Of a stretch of DNA of 64,000 bases, positions 49,440 through 60,770 are shown piece after piece. The stretch is from NCBI RefSeq assembly GCF_028476545.1, contig NW_026731901.1:62001-126000 (forward strand), read 5' to 3'. This stretch comes from Physella acuta. Lineage: Eukaryota; Mollusca; Gastropoda; Physidae. Position 1 is the first letter of the stretch, and each line of letters opens with the position of its first letter. The notes beneath the pieces were generated by a model that was not told the DNA's origin, did no database searches, and saw only the letters and a program-made list of their open reading frames with translations. The position numbers and the translations under genes were made by a program.

Positions 49440-50357
49440 AAATGCTTTTTTATTCGTATTCGGCTAAAGATACAAATCTATATAATAGTTATCTTGGTTA
49501 ATACATTACGTATCTAAATAATGTATCAGTGATTTTTGGCTTAAGATACCGATCTGTAGACTATACTAGTAATTTCACATTTTAAAAGACCTTTTCTAAC
49601 GCATTTGGCTGTCGATAATAGTCTATATAATATTTGCATTAACGAATACACGAATACTTTACATTTTTAAATACTTTTTTTCTTTAGTATTTGACTGTGG
49701 ATACCAACTATATAATAGTTCATTCGGTCAATAATCGATTTTTTAAAGTATATTTTCTTTTGTATTCTGGCTACGATACCAATCCATAAAATAGTTAACT
49801 TTGGTTAGTAGATATTTTAAAATACGTTTTCTTTTGTATTTCTTGCCATCGACACCAATCTATAAAATAGTTAACATTGGATAGTAGATGATATTGTAAA
49901 ATAAGTTTTCTTTTGTATTTTTTGCAATCGACACCAATCTATAAAATAGTTAACTTTGCTAGGTAGATGATATTTTAAAATACATTTTCTTTTGTATGTT
50001 TTGCAATCGACACAAATCTATAAAATAGTTAACTTTGGTCAGTAGATGATATTTTAAAATACGTTTTCTTTTGTATTTTTTGCAATCGACACAAATCTAT
50101 AAAATAGTTAACTTTGGTCAGTAGATGATATTTTAAAATACGTTTTCTTTTGTATTTTTTGCAATCGACACAAATCTATAAAATAGTTAACTTTGGTCAG
50201 TAGATGATATTTTAAAATACGTTTTCTTTTGTATTTTTTGCAATCGACACCAATCTATAAACTAGTTAACTTTGGATAGTAGATGATATTTTAAAATACG
50301 TTTTATTTTGTATTTGTTGCAATCGACACCAATCTATAAACTAGTTAACTTTGGTCG
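49440..50357. repeat. 79-bp satellite with a one-sided divergence gradient
   Basis: About 11-12 units with an exact 79-bp period at the right end (AGTAGATGAT at 50041, 50120, 50199 and 50278). Each carries TATTTTAAAATACGTTTTCT, TTTGCAATCGACAC(A/C)AAT and AAATAGTTAACTTTGGTC. The last five or six units are nearly identical. Units become more diverged to the left until only TCTATATAATAGTTA-type traces remain near 49480. The right edge is abrupt at about 50357. Confidence 0.95.
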
Positions 50358-50419
50358 GACCTAGCAACTGCAAGCAAAGTACACTACACCGTTGGTGACT
50401 GATGAATAAAACGAACGCA

Positions 50420-50610
50420 GTAATTAAACTAATTAAGTAACCTGGGTTGATGACGAAGGGAGGTCGTGTGATCAGGCTCCGGCCAAACGACGGCACGGTT
50501 TTAGCGCCGGGGTGTGAGGTCGGGATAAGCATCTCCACGGGGTCGGCTGATCACAGCCACACGTTGCGCAATTACGGGAGTCACGTGACCGATCGATTGG
50601 TTGGTTTTTT
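50420..50610. promoter_or_regulatory. CpG-rich patch with E-box and CCAAT-type sites
   Basis: CpG-dense (CTCCGGCCAAACGACGGCAC, TTAGCGCCGGGG) beside very AT-rich DNA. It contains TCACGTGACC (E-box) and GATTGGTTGG (inverted CCAAT) near its right edge, and is followed by a 60-bp T/G tract. A short plus frame from about 50450 (starting GGRVIRLRPNDGTVLAPGCE) is open through it and uses C/G-ending codons, so an exon is an alternative reading. Neither is proven. Confidence 0.25.
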
Positions 50611-50660
50611 TTTTTGTTTTTTTTTTTTTTTTTGTTTTTTTTTTTGTTTTTTTTTTTTTG

Positions 50661-52858
50661 CGTGCGGAAATTTCCTGTGTCGATAGTTGTTGTGTAAGCA
50701 GTAACAGTAGAGTTGGCGTCAGCGATAAAAAAAAGTGGCGTCGTGTTGACGTAAGAGAGGACAACAGTATGTTTTGATTTGAAACTAATGAAGAAGGTAG
50801 TGAATAGTTCCGGTGTATACGACTTTTTTTTAACACAGGAAAATGTTCACAAAAGTTGGGTGTCGAGTAAATACATACAGGATAAGGCTGGCGGCTGGTA
50901 TATGTTAAGCTATATTTTTGCTGGGGGATCGACTTTTAAGCCAGGGGTTATGTTATAGCGCTGGCATATATCAAACTATATTTGGGGGGGGGGGGGGTGG
51001 GGTCGGTTGACTTGTAAGCTGGAATATATGGCAAGTTTTCCTATTTACTTTTACTAAGTTAAATATACAATGTAACACAATACGATACCGAGTCAACGAG
51101 GTGGAAAGTGCAATACAAACCACATTGCGTTACATAATGGAAAGTATGTTTTAACCCATTAATCAATTAAATTTACTATAGTTTTAACGTTTTCACTTAA
51201 GTTGTTTTCTTAGCAGGTTAAGATAAACAAACTTAGACGAGTATCGATGCAAAGAAAACACTCGACCATACAAACACAAACTCACACATACAACCACACA
51301 CATGCAGTCACACACATACAACCACACATATACAACCACACACATACAAAAACACCCATACTCAGAAACATAAATCTAAAATATGTATTAGCTTTGCAAA
51401 TGCACCCCACCACACTCTCTAAAACACACACACACTCACCTCCCCCTCCCCCACATAACAAGAACATGTATAACAGTACACCAACACAATCTACATATAT
51501 CAACAACAACCGGATTACACACGTACTATTCCATATTTTTTTTCTCGACAGCTTCGCATAACTATCGTATTTTTTATGTTCTATACATACAACCAACAAA
51601 GCTTGAATATAATTAACCAGAATTAATTAGACATCCCATCAAATAATTAATCCTACCTCGAATTTCCATAAGCATATTTATTTCGCTACCGCTCAATATA
51701 AATGTCAAGGATACTAAAACGGAAACTCGAGAAAGCTAAAAATAGAACACCAAAACAAAAATCAGGTCAGTATGTCTCGATCGATAGATCAATGCACTGT
51801 GGGGTATTTAAGTTGATTTGATACCTGTCAATTTTCACACTAATACTAAGAAAATTATCCCCCAATTCAAAAGGGGAAAAGAGAGGATTTTCCCGCAAGA
51901 TGGCGCAGGTTGGAATGCGCATGAGTCCAAACTCCCGTCTGGATGTCGCCTCTGTCTGAGGAATGTGTAACATATGGGCTGATCAAACCATAACAAAATC
52001 GTTAACCCCTCCCCACCACTCCCCACCCTCATGTTTTTCATTCACAACGTTAAACGAAGCATACAAATTGTTTATTAGTTGTTGTTTTTTTATCACCCTG
52101 CCTAGCAGTAGAAAACTGTTTACTTGTGTAGCAGATGGGTTGTGTTTCTTCGCGCTAATTTGCCAGAAAAGCGGAGAAAAGATATGAGAAGCGGGTGATT
52201 ATGAGGACAGGTATGTTTTTATTTTACCTGCCTGGCGATGGTCGGTCAGAGCAAGGTCGCACGGATTAACAGTCTCCTGACCTAGTTTTATGACCTAATT
52301 AGATCGAATTCATCTAAGATCTGAAGGAAATCTAAGACAGTTGAAAAGTTTATCAAACAATGTTTTGAAAATAAATATATGTATTAATTATGTTTTAGTT
52401 GTTCCAATTAAAGCATTGAATCAAAGTTGTGGCATAAAAACAATATACGGGTTGTTGATATTGTAGCTGCTTCAAATTATCCTTTCGTATTTGACGGTAG
52501 TTGGTCAGATCTGCTTTGTGACCTCTCCTATAAAGGTAATAATTAAGTTGTTTAGGGTTCGAATACCGTTCACGAAACCGCTTTTATTTTGATATCTTAC
52601 TTCGTCTTTCGCCTAACATAAATAATTATTTTACGTTAATTAAAAAACATGCTGACTTCATAACTCCCATAAATTTGTGACCGTCGAAACAGGTCAGCTT
52701 AAATGTGACTTCCGGTTTCGAAATGATAATATTTTAGTCATATCCGGTCGTTAACCCTAATGCTGATCAGGTGATGTTATTGCACCTCAACACAATATCA
52801 GCAACAATGACGAATCGCGATTTGACATGTATGGCTGGCTTGTTGAAACTAGATATAA
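50661..52858. other. No gene seen; 2.2 kb
   Basis: A G run lies near 50985-50996 and an ACACAC-rich patch at 51270-51360 (CACATACAACCACA repeats). The 104-codon plus frame over it is low complexity. The rest is AT-rich with no recognised repeat or gene. Confidence 0.4.
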
Positions 52859-53547
52859 ATAAACCGGGAGTGATCTCCCCTAAACTTTCTCGAATATTCT
52901 TATATAAAATAACAGGGGATGGGAACTCGGGCTATAGAAATGATTTTTAATCCATTTTAAATACTTAAAGTTAATAGAATAAAATCTCGTAGACAAATTA
53001 ATTGCACACCAAGTGAACGCCAAATAAAAAAGCGCATAATAGTGCGCAATATTATTAGTACTTTAAAAATTTACATTAGTTTTTTGAGAAATCGGAAGTA
53101 GCGTAAATTACTACTTCCGGTCAACGTAAATTACTCAAAATTTTACAGAAGGTAGAGAATTAGATCTTTTACTTACGTGTGAAATATCATTTATCTATCT
53201 GAAATAGTACTCAAGTTATAGGCTTTTGAAAAATTCAAAGTAGGAAAAATACCACTTCCGGTTATCGGAAATCGCTCAAAAGTTGATACGGATCTACGAT
53301 TTTGATATAATACTTATATATGAAATTTCATCAACCTAGCTGTAACGGTACTCAAGTAATCGTGTTTACACACGGACAGACACACAGACACACACACACA
53401 CACACACACAGACATACGGACAAGATTGCAAAATTATGTTTTTCCGTATCAGTGAGGTGTAAAACGTCGAGATTTGTAAAAATCTCGATTTTTTTTTGCA
53501 CGATTACAATACTTTCTCTATACTTCGTATATACGAGAAAGTAAAAA
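52859..53547 (+). repeat. About 690-bp dispersed repeat, copy 2
   Basis: Same order and orientation as 30678-31370. Most differences fall in the first 200 bp; the last 490 bp differ at perhaps 15 sites. Same internal (AC)n tract and the same terminal palindrome ACTTTCTC...GAGAAAGT at about 53510-53542. Flanking bases differ from those of copy 1, so the shared ends mark the element's edges. Confidence 0.85.
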
Positions 53548-53602
53548 TCCAACTTGTGTCAACAGTTTTTGAGTTACTAAAGTTTCGAGTTGTTTTTTTT
53601 TA

Positions 53603-53818
53603 CCTGATGGTCATGGAGCAAGTGAAGTAGAGTTCGGCATATGAAGAGATAGTCTGGTCAGCACTACACCCAGCCGTCTTACTTTCCCTAACGTGAGAGG
53701 TAGACATCAGAGCTTGGTGGACTCAGGGACGTTCTACTGTCTTTAAACAGGATTCGAACTCGAGATTTACGGGTTGGCATTTTAGCGCTCTACCGCTAGG
53801 TAACACCGTCGCCTTTGA
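53603..53818 (-). repeat. SINE family A copy
   Basis: The reverse complement has CTAGCGGTAGAGCGCTAAAA (box A), TCTCGAGTTCGAATCCTG (box B), GTCCCTGAGTCCACCAAGCT, CTCACGTTAGGGAAAGTAAG and GAACTCTACTTCACTTG. Confidence 0.9.
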
Positions 53819-53939
53819 GGTAGTGTAAGACAATTTGAAAAACTTTATGAAGAAAAGAGTCTTAGAAAGATAAATAACCGTTTTTGGGAAGACAGCAGGG
53901 CTTGAAAGATAATGAACGTATTTAACATGGCAAAGTAAA

Positions 53940-54495
53940 GGTTTGGGAAGACGACAAAACAGCGTTAGAGGAAACAAAATAGCTTTAGTAAAACTATGAA
54001 ACAGCTTTTGTGAGACAGCAAGACAGCTTTAGGGGATAGAGGAAATAGCATCAGGAAGACAGTGGAATTTTTTTAGACAAAACAGCTTTAAAAAGAAAAC
54101 ATCTTAGGAATAAAAATCTTTAGGAATAAAAATCTTTAGGAATAAAACATCTTTAAGAAGAAACCATATTTATGAAGAAACCATCTTTAGGAAGAAAAAT
54201 CTTTAGGAAAAAAAAATCTGTGGGAAGAAAACATCTTTGGGAAGAAAACATCTTTGGGAAGAAAACATCTTTGGGAAGAAAACATCTTTGGGAAGAAAAC
54301 ATATTTGGAAAGAAAACATCTTTGGGAAGAAAACATCTTTGGGAAGAAAACATCTTTAGGAAGAAAACATCTTTAGGAAGAAAACATCTTTAGGAAGAAA
54401 ACATCTTTAGGAAAAACATCTTTAGGAAGAAAACATCTTTAGGAAGAAAACATCTTTAGGAAGAAAACATCTTTAGGAAGAAAACTTCTTTAGAA
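53940..54495. repeat. 17-bp minisatellite (GGGAAGAAAACATCTTT) with a degraded flank
   Basis: From about 54170, some 19 units of AGGAAGAAAACATCTTT or GGGAAGAAAACATCTTT. The GGG form is grouped at 54230-54350 and the AGG form on either side. Upstream, 53940-54170 holds looser AACAGCTTTAGGA-type relatives. Confidence 0.95.
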
Positions 54496-54739
54496 AACAT
54501 TGAAAAGACTCGGGGAGATAAAACAGCTTTCGGAAGAAAAAGAAACATCTTTGTGTAGACAATAAAACAGGTCTAGCACCTTAGAAATTGAACAACGCCA
54601 GTAGAACGACAAGTCTGGCACGGCGTCAAATACTGCAGGTAAATCTTTGAGCCAGTCTCGTTTTGATCTCACGACCTTCAGGTCATGCGCACTTTACTGC
54701 TACAGGAGAGGTGAGGGTGATGGGAATCTGTGGATTGTG

Positions 54740-55065
54740 TGTTCTCATGAGGTGCGAGTACAGAAATGAGGGGCAAGTACACAAGATAAATCGATTACGT
54801 AAAAGGGTCGATTACCGAAGAAATGATCGACTACGGACGAATGTGTCAAGAATAGTATTGAGTACAAAGGGAAGTTTTAGTTTAGAGGGGAAGAGAACAG
54901 AAGAAAAACAGAGTACAGTAAAACTTGAAACTCAAGTACAGATTCAAGAATCGAGTACAGAAGAAAAGATCAAGTACATACGAGAAGATCAGGTAATAAA
55001 GGAATAATCGAGTACGTAATAAAATATCGTGTTGCGATAAATAATCGAGTGGATAGTATCGTTAT
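54740..55065. repeat. Degenerate GAGTACAGAAGAA-type repeat
   Basis: ATCGAGTACAGAAGAAA, GAGTACAGTAAA, CAAGTACAGATTCAAG, ATCGAGTACGTAATAAA and similar phrases recur every 15-30 bp. Very diverged. The 114-codon plus frame (54663-55007) runs through it. Confidence 0.65.
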
Positions 55066-55149
55066 TTGGATTGGTACTCATACGACTACCTCTGTTTTGA
55101 AGTGGGAAGGGTGAAGTGTGAACTCTTCAGCCAACACGTGAAGTTTAAT

Positions 55150-55710
55150 ATTCACTCAATCTTACTGTATGTATACCAATTAGTTTCACCACCATCATAA
55201 GGGCTAACCGTATTTGTAGCTAATAGTTTCATCACAATCTTAGTGCGCTAACTCTATATGTAATATTTTCTTCACAATCACTGTGGGCTAACTGTATATG
55301 TAATATTTTCTTCACAATCATTGTGGGCTAAATCTATGTGTAGCTAGTAGTTTGTCCTCACATTAAATGGGCTAAAATTACATGTAGCAAGTAGTTTTAC
55401 CACCGTCATAGTAGGCTAACGTAGGTGTATCTAATATTTTTATCACAATCTTAGTGGGCTAAATAAATGTGTAATATTTTCATTTTTGTGGGCTTACCAT
55501 ATGTGTATGTAATATTTTTACCACAATCTTAGTAGGCTAAGTGTATGTGTCTATTCTGAAACCACACTGTTGTGTGCTAACGAAGACCTTGGGTCGAAAC
55601 GTCCATAGTATTTGTAACTGTTTTTAACTTGTGAGGTAACTAACACTGTCTGTTTTATTACTAAAGTGTATGTGTATCTAATATTTTCATCACAATTTTA
55701 GTTCGGACAC
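55150..55710. repeat. Degenerate 40-50-bp tandem repeat with an internal insertion
   Basis: About ten units share CACAATC(A/T)TAGTGGGCTAA and TGTATATGTAATATTTTC. The tightest pair has a 40-bp period (55240-55330). Between about 55560 and 55665 an unrelated stretch (with GAAGACCTTGGGTCGAAACG) interrupts the array, which resumes at 55668 with GTATGTGTATCTAATATTTT. Confidence 0.85.
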
Positions 55711-57505
55711 CCGTACGAAAGATCAGCCCCTCGACGGATTTTAAATGTAATATTCCAGACTTCCAGACAATGTTCAGGGTGGTATTCCGGTGCCATCAGG
55801 TAAGTTTCAGTGCGGAGGTAATGCAGGTAAGGAGCCAAACAGAGCCATCAATCAGCGCTACAGGAAACCCTCATCTCACACACACAGGAACAACAAGGGG
55901 AGAGGAATCTTCAAGGCTAGATTATCTCCCATGGTGTAGCTATAATTTGTTGAGTTGTTTTTTTATGTTGGAGATATGTGTAGGTTTTTTTGTTAACGTG
56001 TTGATTAGGATAGTGTTGGCATTAGTCAGAGATGTGTGGGTGTGTGTGTGGGGGGGGGGAGGGGGTTATGAAGATTAGAACTTGCTGATATTAAGATGAT
56101 ACATTCATTGTTATAATGTAGACAGAACAAGAAAGAAAAAGAAAAAAAAAAATATCTTCGTTTTTAACATGTTTAGATAATGAAATGGGAAGTTTAGCCT
56201 TTAGTTATGTAACAATAAAGAGAGATTATATTAATGGTATATGTGTATGTTGAATTATTTGTTAAATGTTGAGTCATGAATAATTAGCTGGAGGCGGAGT
56301 TGGCTGGGTTCGAACCTCGGACTACCAGCGGCCACACAGATCGTCTCCAATTTAAAATAACTAATAAAAGGGTTAATGTGATGTATTAGTTTTAAGTATA
56401 AATTAACATTTTACGAAAAAATAGATTGAGCCTTTTTGGGGCTTTTAACTAAAAATAATTGTTGCGCGTTTTAATACGACCATTTCAAAAATAAAATGTA
56501 GATGCATAGACCATCAAAATAGTTTTAGGAGAAGCATTTAGTCTTAATTACTGTATACGTATAAAAAAACAACCAGTGTGTAGAGTATTCCATAGGCTAC
56601 AGAGGGAAGGTGTATGAAAATAAAATAATCGTTTTTATGACAAATATTTCTTTAGAAGATTATATAAAACCCAAATAAAAACAAAATAGATGAAAAAAAA
56701 ACGCTAAGAAGGTTAAAAAGGATAGTATTTTAATATTATTATGGAGAAAGGATAAAATTAATGGTGAAATATTGTGACAATCTGCTGAAAATATTTAATT
56801 ACCGTTCCATTCCAAAAATGAATAAAATAAGAAAATAAGAATTTTTATTTTTATTTTTATTTTTGTAAATTGTGAGGGGTAACTTGATATATTTATTTAA
56901 TCAACAAGAAGAACATCAAATGAATAATATCAAAACGACTTACCATTTTGATGAAGTGATGGTATTCCGGGTGTATATTTCCTTACGGTTAAAAAGTACA
57001 AAAATGTTTCATTTGTTTCAAAAACATTTTTCCTTAATCACTTTGTTATATAATAGTATTCATTCCTCAAGAACATACTAATTAAAACACTAACTTATCC
57101 ACACAATGAATATCCACTTGTCAAAGGTGTTTGTTTATATAATTATCCACTGCCTGATTTCCACTTGCTATGGGTGGTAAAGTATCCACAACGCTGAGTA
57201 AAGTATTATCCACTACTATCCACTACAACGCATCCTTCGTTGTTATCCGTTAGTCCAAATTTGTATCCAGGAAAGTTAATAATCTGCAAAACATGTGTTC
57301 AGCGATTAGGGTTATGATTAAAGAAGAAAATAATAGACAAATATATCGTGTTGCACACTGAGATGAACTGTCAATGAATTCAAGTGTCCGTTGAAGTAAG
57401 GGAAGCAACACTATTATTTGTATCAAAACAACAGCAAACACGGATTAATGCCCCTGATAATCAAAATCCATAAGTTTTAAACAAAAACTTTTCTCGCAGG
57501 TTGTT
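55711..57505. other. No gene seen; one tRNA-like box B
   Basis: At 56285-56330 GGCTGGGTTCGAACCTCGG resembles a tRNA/SINE box B but no body follows. G run at 56050-56062. (TTTTTA)n near 56845-56870. No recognised gene. Confidence 0.4.
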
Positions 57506-57685
57506 TAAATTTTAACATCGTTTTAACATAATGTTAACATAATTTTATTATTTAACATAATTTTAGCATAATTTTAACATAATTTTAACACAATTTTAAC
57601 ATAATTTTATCACAATTTTAACATAATTTTTACATAATTTTTACATAATTTTTACATAATTTTTACATAATTTTAACATAACAAA
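57506..57685. repeat. 11-bp AT-rich minisatellite (AACATAATTTT)
   Basis: About 15 units of AACATAATTTT, with CACAATTTT and TACATAATTTT variants, the latter grouped at the end. Confidence 0.95.
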
Positions 57686-58224
57686 ACTGTGGCAGTAGGC
57701 GTTGTGAGTGTGTGTGTATGTTGCGGGGGGTACAATGTGTAACCTGAGTGCGTATAACCGAAAATGAAAGATTATATTGCTTCACTTTAATTACATAGCA
57801 CGGTCGCCTACACACACACACAAGCAAACACAAGCACACACACACACAATACAAACAGAACACAAATCACATTTAAAAATATTAACAACACAGAATAACA
57901 AAACATTTGATTTTACAGCAGGAATATGCAGTCGTGGAGTTAAGCAGGTGAACTCTGCTTCACCTCTTCTGCGATGAATGAACAATAAAATACAACAAAG
58001 TTAATATTTTAAAACAAATTGATACACACTTTCATCTAATAAATTTGTTTTAAGAGATAGATATAAAATATAGTTCTTATCTATTAAACACATACATAAA
58101 CACGGCTGCTACTGCTTTTAGAGAAGTTATAAAATATGGAAGTTTATAGTTAGGGTTAGGTTTGGAACTGAAGCTAGGATACAGCATTGCCATAATTAGG
58201 GAAAACTAGCTGTTCTTCAACCTC
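57686..58224. other. No gene seen; (AC)n patch
   Basis: ACACACAC-rich at 57808-57850. Short frames on either strand are low complexity. Confidence 0.4.
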
Positions 58225-58458
58225 ATCTATAGGAGGGTGAAGTCGGGAGGTAGAGCACGTGACTGCTAGACCTCAAGTAGGGTAGAGTCCGTAGGATGTC
58301 CCTGAGTCTACTCAGCTCTGACGGGTACCTGGCTTACTTTAGGGAAAGTAAAGGCGACTGGGCGTGTAATTGACCACGCTATCCATAATGTCGAGGGCAC
58401 AAAAACAGATGAACTCTACTTCACCTATACTATGGACCGTCAGGTACCAAGACTTAAT
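58225..58458 (+). repeat. SINE family A copy
   Basis: Head GTCGGGAGGTAGAGCACGTG; box B region degraded. Body GATGTCCCTGAGTCTACTCA, GCTCTGACGGGTACCTGG, TTTAGGGAAAGTAAAGGCGA, GACCACGCTATCC, ATGAACTCTACTTCACC and ATGGACCGTCAGGTACC. Confidence 0.9.
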
Positions 58459-59160
58459 TTACTTGGCTACCTCGCCTGTGTATTGTAACCTGGATAAAAT
58501 TATTAGGTAAAAATTCCTACATTAAATAAACTTTAGTGTGGGCACTATTCCAGAGCCTGCTGTGACGTCACATAACCCCTGGAGGTAAATTTTGGCCAGT
58601 GACCAAGAGAAGTAGACATTTACCCCCCCCCCCCCCCCCCCCCCTTTCACCACTAACACGCTCTCAAGATGTTTATTTGGCTCAATTCAGACAGAGCTAT
58701 GCGGTGTGTTACTGCTGAAGTTTTAATGGCAAAATGGGTTGCTCATCCGCCGGGGGAAGCCGGAGATTGTCGGAGATCGCCGAGTGACGTACTCGATTAA
58801 CCTTGATAGCATCACGGCGTTTTTTGACAGAATCGATTACTTTGGTTCGGCGATGCGTGACTGAGTACACAAAGAACGATTTGAACAGGGATAATTACAC
58901 ACGTAAACACGTGTTTATTGTCTTTTTATCTCCCTTGTGATAAAGTCAGGATAGATTTTTTTTACCGGTTTATCTGGATTAGCCGTACCACCATAAGAAC
59001 GGCGGCCCCTTGTGTCTTGGGCACAAAAAGAAAATATGATGAACATAAGTAGTACGATCTTGGAATGTGTGTAACAATTTTTTAGCCAAGAGTTGTTTAA
59101 CGAATAAAGACACGGGAACATATAAAGTAGCCTATCTCAAGCGACATAATCATTTACATA
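58459..59160. other. No gene seen; C run and a CRE octamer
   Basis: TGACGTCA at about 58563 and a C run of 20 at 58625-58644. No coding frame recognised. Confidence 0.4.
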
Positions 59161-59162
59161 AA

Positions 59163-59335
59163 GCAACCCTAATTCTAATCCAAATTCTAACCCTAATCCA
59201 AATTCTAACCCTAACCCTAATCCAAATTCTAACCCTAATCCTAATCCTAATTCTAACCCTAATCCTAATCCAAATTCTAACCCTAATCCTAATCCAAATT
59301 CTAACCCTAACCCTAATTCAAAATCTAATCCCTGA
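59163..59335. repeat. Interstitial telomere-like repeat (CCCTAA variants)
   Basis: About 28 hexamers: CCCTAA, TCCTAA, TCCAAA and TTCTAA in a loose higher-order pattern such as CCCTAATCCAAATTCTAA. CCCTAA is the complement of the TTAGGG telomere repeat used by molluscs and most animals. This is internal and heavily diverged. Confidence 0.88.
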
Positions 59336-59397
59336 CCATAATACTGGTGCCTGGGCTTAATCTAAAAATATAGTTTTGACCTGAATTATAACAAGTG

Positions 59398-59572
59398 ATT
59401 TCTAATCTGAATGTCTTGAGTTCGGATCCCGCCAAAGCTGGGTGGGCTCTAGGACGTTCCTGAGTCCACCCAGTTTTGACGGGGACCGGACTTAAGTTGG
59501 GGAAAATAGATGGCTAATCATCAAGCTGAGCTTGATATGCTGAGGTCACAGAAACAGACCATCCTTACAGTA
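59398..59572 (+). repeat. SINE family A copy, diverged
   Basis: TCTTGAGTTCGGATCCC (box B), GACGTTCCTGAGTCCACCCA, GTTTTGACGGGGACCGG, AAGTTGGGGAAAATAG and ATGCTGAGGTCACAGAAACA are visible. Box A and the 3' end are lost. Confidence 0.82.
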
Positions 59573-59756
59573 ACCTCTTCCATATTAAAGGACTAACGGT
59601 TCTGTAAGGGCAATATGTGTTTTAACTAACCATACATAAACACAGAAAAACTTTTCATGGGATTAAATAATCAACAACCAGCGTGATAATAATCCCCAAA
59701 TTATGTTAACAATCATATCCCCCCACACACTCACTTTTGATAACAGGTTTTTTACC

Positions 59757-60056
59757 ATGCTAGTGAACGGTACTAGTGTATGGTACTAGTGTATGGTACT
59801 AGTGCATGGTACTAGTGTATGGTACTAGTGTGGTACTAGTGTATGGTACTAGTGTAGGGTACTAGTGTATGGTACTAGTGTATGGTACTAGTGTATGGTA
59901 CTAGTGTATGGTACTAGTGTGGTACTAGTGTATGGTACTAGTGTATGGTACTAGTGTATGGTACTAGTGTATGGTACTAGTCTATGGTACTAGTCTATGG
60001 TACTAGTGTATGGTACTAGTCTATGGTACTAGTGTATGGTACTAGTGTATGGTATA
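59757..60056. repeat. 13-bp minisatellite (TATGGTACTAGTG)
   Basis: About 23 units of TATGGTACTAGTG, with two shorter GTGGTACTAGTG units and a TCTATGG variant near 59980-60030. Every unit carries ACTAGT, as do the units of the 18-bp array at 18735. Confidence 0.97.
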
Positions 60057-60339
60057 CTACCTACACCTAAAGAAGGAACCGTAATCTTAATCAAGGATTT
60101 GAAAAACCTATATATCAATGTAGATAGTGTCAGTAACAACGTGTCTACATAGAACTTGACACTAACCCTAGCCTTGATATACATTTTTTTTTACTTAGCC
60201 TTGCTTTAAGTGTTTGATTTTCCATACACGTTACCGGCCACACATTCGGCTAATAATAGATAAGAACTAGTAAACTTGTGTCTTAGTGAATTTTATTTTT
60301 AAAAAAAAACTAGGCCGCTCAGCACTTAAATGAGGGACC

Positions 60340-60770
60340 CTTGACTCTGGGACCTTAAAATCTGGGATATTTTGGGACCCTAATCATATCCTAAACAATG
60401 GGACCGTAAATCGTGGAATTCTCAATAATGGAACTCAAATTTAAGATAATCGCGAGGCAATTAAATGTGGGACCTTTAAATATGGGACCTTTAAAGTGGG
60501 TCTCTCAAAAATGATAAGTTCACCCACGGGAACCTAAAAAATGGGACATTGAACAAGCAGAGTTTCTTCCAGGCACCTATTCGGGGGTTGGGGGAATTTA
60601 TATAGCAAACATATACTTTTACTAGTGTCCGCCTCCCCCCCCCCCCCCCCGGAAAATGTTGACCGCCCCCCCCCCCCCCCCCCGAAAATATCAAGTGCCC
60701 CCCGGAAAAGAAAGTCTGGAAGAAATACTGTGAACAAGGGACCCTCAAATGCGGGACCCTCATGAGAACC
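60340..60770. repeat. Degenerate GGGACC(C/T)TTAAA-type repeat
   Basis: GGGACCCTTGACTCT, GGGACCTTAAAATCT, GGGACCTTTAAATAT, GGGACCTTTAAAGT and GGGACCCTCAAATGC recur every 14-20 bp. It is interrupted by the hAT-like element at 60558-60730 and continues on its far side. Confidence 0.85.
60558..60730 (-). mobile_element. hAT-like non-autonomous element with perfect 8-bp target duplication
   Basis: The 173-bp element has ends CAGAGTTTCTTCCAG and CTGGAAGAAATACTG (terminal inverted repeats with few mismatches). TGAACAAG is duplicated exactly at both sides (60550-60557 and 60731-60738). An 8-bp duplication and CAG...CTG ends are hallmarks of hAT transposons. Inside are two C runs of about 17 and GTGTCCGCC. 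Read on the minus strand it matches 36526-36751. No coding capacity, so it would depend on a transposase encoded elsewhere. Confidence 0.9.
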
